Below, piece after piece: positions 57,937 to 64,000 of a stretch of DNA of 64,000 bases. This DNA is from Russula earlei (Eukaryota > Basidiomycota > Agaricomycetes > Russulales > Russulaceae). The translations under genes were made by a program, and so were the position numbers. Positions within the stretch are counted from its first letter, which is position 1; the number at the start of each line of letters is the position of its first letter. The stretch lies in NCBI GenBank assembly GCA_025769875.1, contig JAGFNK010000022.1, forward strand, positions 186,001-250,000. Direction: 5' to 3'. The notes below the pieces were generated by a model, which was given only the letters and a program-made list of their open reading frames with translations, was not told where the DNA came from and searched no databases.

Positions 57937-59103
57937 TGCCCCAGGTTGAAAGGTGAGCCCAAGGGTGGTTTGGGTTTGTGTTGCAATTGTGCATGTTAGC
58001 ATGATCCATAAGGACTGCGTGTTCATGCATCCAAATCCAGTGTTGCTTTTGTGCACCAAAGATCCACTCTTGGAATGTGACAGGATCTTCCTGACTGATG
58101 ATTGCTTCAACTAGAAGTTTGGGGAGGCCACATGCAAAGAGGTGCATGACCATCAGGTCATCGGTGTGCAGGGATCCATGGCAAGCAAGCAGTTCAAAGT
58201 TAGCAATGTATTCATCCAAGTTATTTTCCTTCATCTTGAGTTCACAGAGTTGGTCTTGTGCGCATTCACATTTGGCGTAGTCAGTGAATGCTTGTTTAAA
58301 TTGTTAGTCCAAAGGGGATTTCTTCTGGATCAAGCATGACCTTTTCAAGCCATTTGTCCATCACTTCAACCTACCCGTCGACACGAGGCCCTTCCATAAG
58401 TGACAGGAAGTAGGCACACTTCTTGATGGGACTTTGGGCAATCTTACTGTTGAAGTTTTCCATTGTCTGAAGGACATGCATCGTGGTCATGGCAGGCATA
58501 GGTGTCATAGTTGTCTGGGTCTGGGCTCAGGGGTCTTCTGTGTCCTCCGAAGCCTTGGAACAAGGAGGGGCATGGATATGCTTGTGCCATTCCAGAGGAT
58601 GCAAGTTGTTGAGGTACTTGTGCAGGTGGTTCTTCCAGTTTGTTGGTAGCAACAGGAAGTTGTGTCGTGGTTTTGGGTTCTTGTTCCATGGGTTTGGTGG
58701 GTGCAGGTCCAGGGGTTGGGGTGTGCGATGGGTTCTTCGAGTTAGGAATGGGCTCACCTGACTTGATGAGCTGTTCCATATCAAGGCCCTTGAGGGGCTC
58801 ATTGATCAATCTGAAGGCCGGGCATGCAATGCGGTAGGCCTCAAAATAGTCTTCATGGTGTTGGATTTCAAACCAGACACCGTAGAGAGTTCCAAGGCCA
58901 AATTTGGCCTTCCTGTAGACAGTGTAGTACCTGGTCCAGGGCACACTGTTTACTCCTACTCTGAAGAAATGAGCATTCTCCTTAAAAGTTTCAGGGATGA
59001 GTGCATCATCGAGGTCTGGGTTTAATTTGAAGTGACATCTTAGCTTCTTCAGTCCTTTTTCTGTAGGTTTTCCTTGACCTTTGAATCTCCAGTCTCTAGC
59101 CAT
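57937..59103 (-). pseudogene. Gag gene fragment of a second gypsy-type element
   Basis: From Met 59103 (MARDWRFKGQGKPTEKG) an intact 219-codon frame runs to 58444: a folded-looking region to residue about 110, then Pro/Thr/Gln-rich spacer. After stops and a frame change, 58234-57937 reads KENNLDEYIANFELLAC, LFACGLPKLLVEAIISQE and FQEWIFGAQKQHWIW, the C-terminal part of the Ty3/gypsy capsid region. No zinc knuckle or pol remains; the fragment ends at the LTR1 junction near 57935. The upstream LTR is 59212-59683. Confidence 0.65.
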
Positions 59104-59211
59104 GGAAGTTATTCTGGGGAAAACAGTGTATTTGGGGGTGGATGCGTGTGTATGTGTTCAGGGTCAAGGGTTCAAGGGAAAGCTTGTTCTAATGTCACCA
59201 ACTGGGGGCGG

Positions 59212-59683
59212 TGTTGCTGACAAATTCATTCACGCATGAGTTGTGCACACAGAGTCGAGTGGGAACACAAAGTTCTCGTGAGGATCAGGGTTCTCAGAGA
59301 TGTGACTACTGTTGTAGTCATATTTCATGGAGAGGGGGGGACACAAATAAGTCTTCATGTTGTGAAGACTTATGAGCAGGAAGAGTTTCAGATGAAATGC
59401 TTGATGTCTTGCAAGCCTACAAGTCCTGAAGCTGAACCAGTGATATCTCACAGAAGAACAAGCTTAGGGCTTGTTCTTCTTAACAGACAGGTTTATATAC
59501 AGGTAGGATGCTATATCAAATGGTATCCTCAAGGTAGAAGCGAGGTGATCGACCAGGAACATGCTGGAAGGTACTGGTATACACAAGTTAGAGATAAGAG
59601 TCATCAAACATGAGGTAACCACGATTTTGTCCAGGTAGGCTAGCCCGGTTGCTGGTCTGGTCCGAGGTATTGGTTCTGTGACA
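59212..59683 (-). repeat. LTR (472 bp) upstream of the second gypsy gag
   Basis: Plus-strand ends are TGTTGCTGACAAATTC and GGTTCTGTGACA. A minus-strand TATATAAACC promoter motif lies at about 59490. About 110 bp separate it from the gag Met, enough for a leader. No second copy occurs in the window, consistent with truncation of the element on the far side. Confidence 0.7.
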
Positions 59684-61499
59684 GAAATTCTTACAAATCT
59701 TATGCACATACCATGTTCAATGTGAGAATAAATATTAAAAATACTAGAGAAGCCTTCAAGGGAGCTGACTAGACAACTCAGTCCAACAGCTTTGCTCCTA
59801 CTCACTCATTTGCCCCCAGAGACCACACAACACAACATCTACCCCCATAGGAGTCAACTCAAAATGTGGCATCCTGCATGTTGGCTCTGGAAACTCCATC
59901 AGCAACATCACCAATATCCTTGCATGTGGCCACCCTCTGGCTCATCTATTGCTGTAACTACTGAAAGGCCACAGTCAGTAAGTCTAGTGGGTGAGAAATG
60001 AGGCAAGACCGCAGACATGGAAATGAGGAGATCCTCAAGCGGTTGAACTGGAACCCTGATAGATCAGAGAAGGCAAAGACCTCTCCAGTAAGGTTCTAGA
60101 TCCAAGATAGATGTTACATGGTAGATAGAACAATTGTAGATTGTAGATATAGATACATCAGTAAACTGGCAAATCAGATTCCAGGTTTCCACTTGTTTCC
60201 ATTGGTTTCCAGGTTTCTGGGAACTTGAAACCCAGAAACTCAGAAACCTATACTACTCAACTCAGATCTACCATTATTCACACACAAGAATTACTGGCAA
60301 CCATTACAAGTCCTTCTCAGCCATGTAGATCATGTGAGCAAGAGGTGCTGGAGGGCCATCCTGGAGCATGGCAATGATGATGATGCTGTAGATCAGTCAA
60401 TGCTATCTGCCTGTTATGAAGACTTGTACATTCCACAAAGCCCTTAGAACAGTGTTTCATTAGGGCTCACATTTGATTACTTGCCTTTCCACATAGATTC
60501 TATGCCTTCATGTCTAATTCCTATCTTGCAGCACCCATTAGAAATTGTATATTATAGGACCTAGATCTGAAGTTACATAGGTTCCAGTAGGTTTCCTAGG
60601 TTTCCATCCCAGACTGTCTGGCCAGGTTTCCAAGGAAATGGACCTGGGTTTCCAAGTGTCTAACTCTCCAGGTTTTAGCTGGTTTTTGGTGGTTTTTGGT
60701 GGTTTCTCAACTTGAGAAACCTCTGGAAACTGAGAGGCACAATTACTGATTTATGGGACTAGGGTTATGCTCTCTACAATATCTAGCACATGATGTAGCC
60801 TTATGTTGCATCTAGAACATTTCCACATCATGCAACACTGGATTTGTGATATAGTGGACACCTGTACCTACCCAGAATGGTCTTGGGAACTGCCCATGAC
60901 CATAGGTGTATAAATACCTACTTGTAGACAAGTATACACATTGCTCAACACCCCAATATCACTTGAGCATTAGCACAACCTCTTAGGTGGGTTGCTTAGC
61001 CTGTTAGCTGTACTCTATGCTGCATGACACAAGCATTTGTCCAGAGTGAAGGCCTGGGGGTGGAGTGAGAAGTGAAGAAGAAAACAGAAGGTGAAATGAT
61101 GAAGGGACATTCAGGGAGTCTTAGTAGCAGCTTGGACTTCAGTCTTCAAGAGGGACACAACACACACCATTTTTCATTGTTTGTGCTAAGTATTTACTGT
61201 GTAGAGCAAAACTTCATTGAGGCAGCCAAGTGTAGTGATTGGAGGGGGGTGGAAGTAGTGTGAGGTAAAAGAGAAACAATTGTAAGGTGAAAGAAAATAG
61301 AGACAATTGTAAGGGAAGTCAGATTGGGGTATTGTACCTTGTAGCCCCAAAATGTTTGAATCCTTCTGCTGCTGTTCCAAGGACCAGTGTTGAGATGGGT
61401 GATCCAACAGTAAAAGAATTTGTTGAGATAAGCTGTAGCTGGCACAAGCTGTCTGGGTGATCCACAGGCCTGGTCCACACCAGTGTTCCAGCTCAGTTG
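59684..61499. other. Spacer with AGGTTTCC-rich segments, no gene
   Basis: No coding signal. The parts 60175-60255 and 60585-60735 are dense in GGTTTCC/GGAAACC motifs in both orientations, an arrangement like the sub-terminal clusters of the hAT-like elements here, which use GGCCTGGC instead. Clear element ends or duplications were not found. Confidence 0.4.
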
Positions 61500-61507
61500 G
61501 CTGCAAC

Positions 61508-63045
61508 TAGTGCTGTTCCGGCCTGGCTTGGCCTGAAAGCCCTGGCTTTAGCTTGGCTCAAGGCGGCTCTGGCTTTCTCAAATCCCAGGCCGAGCCAAAG
61601 CCGTCAAACCTGGCTTGGCTTGGCTTGGCTTGGCTTAGGCCACAGCTTTTCGAAAATATTGTTTCTTTTTCTATACAGGTCGCCAATGGACGCTACAATG
61701 CTACTGTAGCATGCCTGTTTGGGGCATGCGGAGTTCAGGAGGTTTGATCTGAGGGTGGCTACGGACAGGGAGGAACTGAGAGCAAGTGGAGATCATGCCC
61801 CGGATCCGATGCTTGATGTCCTAGAGGCGCAGGTAAAGGAGTGCACGAGTGCGCGTGTGTTCTTGAAGGAGAAGAGAATGATCTTGAGGTGGTTGAGGTT
61901 CCCTCTGGCACACAAGAGAGTTAAAAGGGACATTAAAGCTGTTATTCAAGATTGTAGCTACCAGCCTTAAGTACTGTAGCACAAGGAGAACCAGGTAATC
62001 AAAGGGGGCAGAGGGACATGGAACGCGAGACAAAACAAAACAAGACAGGAGCAAGTGAGTATGACGTTGCGACAGACCACAAACTAGAACCGATGTGTAA
62101 GACAATCTACACTAATTGGAACAAGGCAAGTGTTAGCAAAATCGGAGAGTAAGTAAACACAGGTGGATGGGAATTCTTAGCAGTACAGTATATCAGCCAA
62201 GAGCGTACCAAAAACCTATTCCTCTGACTCCAAGTCTGCAAGCGTGGGGCGGCGCGACAATGACGACTGGGCGAGGCGCTGTGGGTAGCAAACCCTCGTG
62301 TAGAGCGGTGATGATGACACAAGTGCGTCATGTCTGTGTGTGGATGTGTGGCCGCCGTGAGGACAATGCTTGAGGGACGAGTATGCTGGAGCCGAGGTGA
62401 GTGACATTGATGGCGATTGACTTGAGCTGTTGTCACCGTCTGCTGACATGGGAGTAGGAAACGTGAAGGATGACATCGTGAGTGTGAACACGAGAAGGGA
62501 GAGGGATGAAGGACGATGGAGAGAGGGAGGACACGTGGTGTGCAAGGGGGCGTCATGTGAGTTTCCCGGCCAATGGACTCACTTACTATCCTCTGGGTAC
62601 AGCATCCGACAAAGAGCTAGAGAGAGCACTGATATCCTTGACAAGCTGTTTGACTGTTTCAGGAGTGGACATTGTGGACACAGAAGGGGGAGAGCACAAA
62701 TTGAACACAAAATGAGCATTGGGCACATTGAAATATAGACCACCAAGGCTTACATTGTACATGCACTTGAGCAAAAAGGAAGGTTGAGAGGGAGGCGCAG
62801 ATACAATGATGAAAAATGACAGGAAATGACGGTGTCCATGCAAAATTGATAAATTAAAGTTCGATGATAATGCGTGATTACCCCAAATGATCCAAGCTGG
62901 GGCTTAGATGGCCTGGCTCTGGCTTTTCAAATCATAGGCCAGGCCAAAGCCCTTAAAAGCTGTCACTTTGGCCCAGCTCAGCCCAGCCTATTTCGGCTCA
63001 GCTTGGCCCGGCTTGCAGCCTGAGGCCAGGCCAAGCACAGCACTA
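61508..63045. mobile_element. Non-autonomous hAT-like element (1538 bp) with 8-bp duplication
   Basis: Begins TAGTGCTGTTCCGGCCTGGC and ends GCCAAGCACAGCACTA. A perfect 8-bp duplication GCTGCAAC lies at 61500-61507 and 63046-63053. It has sub-terminal inverted clusters of GGCC/TGGCT motifs. The interior shares sequence with 37292-38533 and, inverted, with about 38786-39600. No transposase. Confidence 0.9.
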
Positions 63046-63065
63046 GCTGCAACGTGTATGATCAG

Positions 63066-64000
63066 TGTCAGGACTCACTGTTGAACAATCCAGTTCAAGA
63101 GTGAGGGGAAAGGTCAGAGATGAGTTGATAGGTGTCTAAAATGGCATGGGCAAGAGGGAGGGTCCAGAGCAGTAACAGATACCAGAGAGGTACAGTTACT
63201 GGCAGTGTGGAGAAGTTATACAGAGAAGCCAGTGGGACAGAAGAGGGTGGTCCTGAAGGAGTATCCCTGGTAAAGAGAGTGCCACAAATGAAATGGACAG
63301 TCTGAAGACTGTCCACTACTTTATTGAGCACTTATATACTACAAGGGGGACGGACTACTAAATAGAAAACTAGTCATAACCTTGTTATCAAACACAATAG
63401 GAGATGAGTAAAACATTGGGGAACACTTAGTGAGCATGCTCACTCATGCTCAGTAAGCTGCTGAGTAAAGAGGTCCCATATGTTGAGTAAGGACCTCTAG
63501 TGTCCATGTGTTCACTGTCTAGTGCATGTGCAAAACATCTCATTCATTTGCTGTCCATTAGTTTAGGGCTGGTCTTCCTGAGACTTGGAATATTTGACAG
63601 TGAGGAGGTGCTTTTTATAAGACCCCTTATAAGGGTCTATTAGGATCCTTGGAGTTGACCCTAATATTAGTATTACTGTCATTTTCATGTGACCTTGCAC
63701 TTGCCATTTTTGGATGTCATTTCAAGTGCAAAATCAAAACTGCTATATCTCAACAGCTTCTCAATGGATTGCCTTGAAACTTTGACAGTAGAACCTTATA
63801 TACTGTATCTAGGTGCAGCTAAAATATGGGAGCCTAATATTCAGTTCTTGAAATGTTGATTTTCAGGTGCTGACATGGGTGCAAAACTTTGAACTGCCAT
63901 ATCTCAACTGTTTCTCAATCAATTGACTTGAAACTTCGACAATGGGATCTCATGTACTGTATCTAGGTGCAGCCCAAGAGTTGGGGTCTAATTCTTAGTT
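63066..64000 (-). repeat. LTR1 copy holding a Tc1-like element, cut by the window end
   Basis: Begins TGTCAGGACTCACTG and follows LTR1 to 63675, where the Tc1-like inverted repeat starts at the same LTR1 position as in the 25.5-32.2 kb copy. It also carries the uninterrupted version of the site occupied by TA element C (about 63572-63610). Confidence 0.82.
63676..64000 (+). mobile_element. Start of a second Tc1-like element
   Basis: CTGTCATTTTCATGTGACC follows TA (63674-63675) and the sequence then matches 26095-26420, including the first two about 150-bp sub-terminal units. The rest is beyond the window. Confidence 0.85.

Overview
The window looks like a repeat-choked stretch of a filamentous basidiomycete (Agaricomycete) genome. 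The reasons are the short 49-67 bp GT-AG introns in the host genes, coding remains of a Plavaka-type transposase and of a DUF6532-like protein (both typical of mushroom-forming fungi), and several LTR, Tc1-like and hAT families. No species can be named from the sequence alone.

Only about 10 kb (14.8-25.0 kb) is ordinary gene space. It holds three conserved eukaryotic genes: ribosomal protein eL42 (14799-15456, minus), the NatA auxiliary subunit NAA15 (16278-19891, minus) and the cohesin regulator PDS5 (20064-24974, plus). NAA15 and PDS5 are divergent, with only 172 bp between their start codons. This island is visibly richer in CpG than its surroundings.

Everything else is mobile DNA inserted into mobile DNA, and much of the order can be read from exact target-site duplications. 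(i) An LTR family ('LTR1', about 965 bp) and a related family ('LTR2', about 836 bp) recur across the window, mostly as solo or broken copies. (ii) A gypsy family has 872-884 bp LTRs: two solo copies (6847-7729, 13230-14112) and one nearly complete but pol-deleted element (42014-49507). (iii) A family of 3.0-3.2 kb DNA elements has long inverted ends beginning TTGCCRTTTTCAG and TA duplications (copies A-E at 2973, 9112, 32665, 42886 partial and 44127). It carries Ala/Ser/Thr-rich reading frames and, in two copies, a retrotransposon-gag-like reading frame. (iv) A 5.8-kb Tc1-like element (26095-31874) has about 845-bp inverted ends, a decayed DDE transposase and a captured acetyl-CoA synthetase fragment. 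(v) Two non-autonomous hAT-like elements have perfect 8-bp duplications (37292-38533, 61508-63045). (vi) Broken Plavaka (about 40.15-50.1 kb), DUF6532-like (50.15-53.2 kb) and hAT (53.55-57.3 kb) genes are each interrupted by LTR sequence.

The deepest stack is at 25.4-36.7 kb: an outer LTR1 copy contains an inner LTR1 copy (itself split by the Tc1-like element), a TA element and a solo LTR2. No RNA genes, CRISPR arrays or bacterial-type features were seen.
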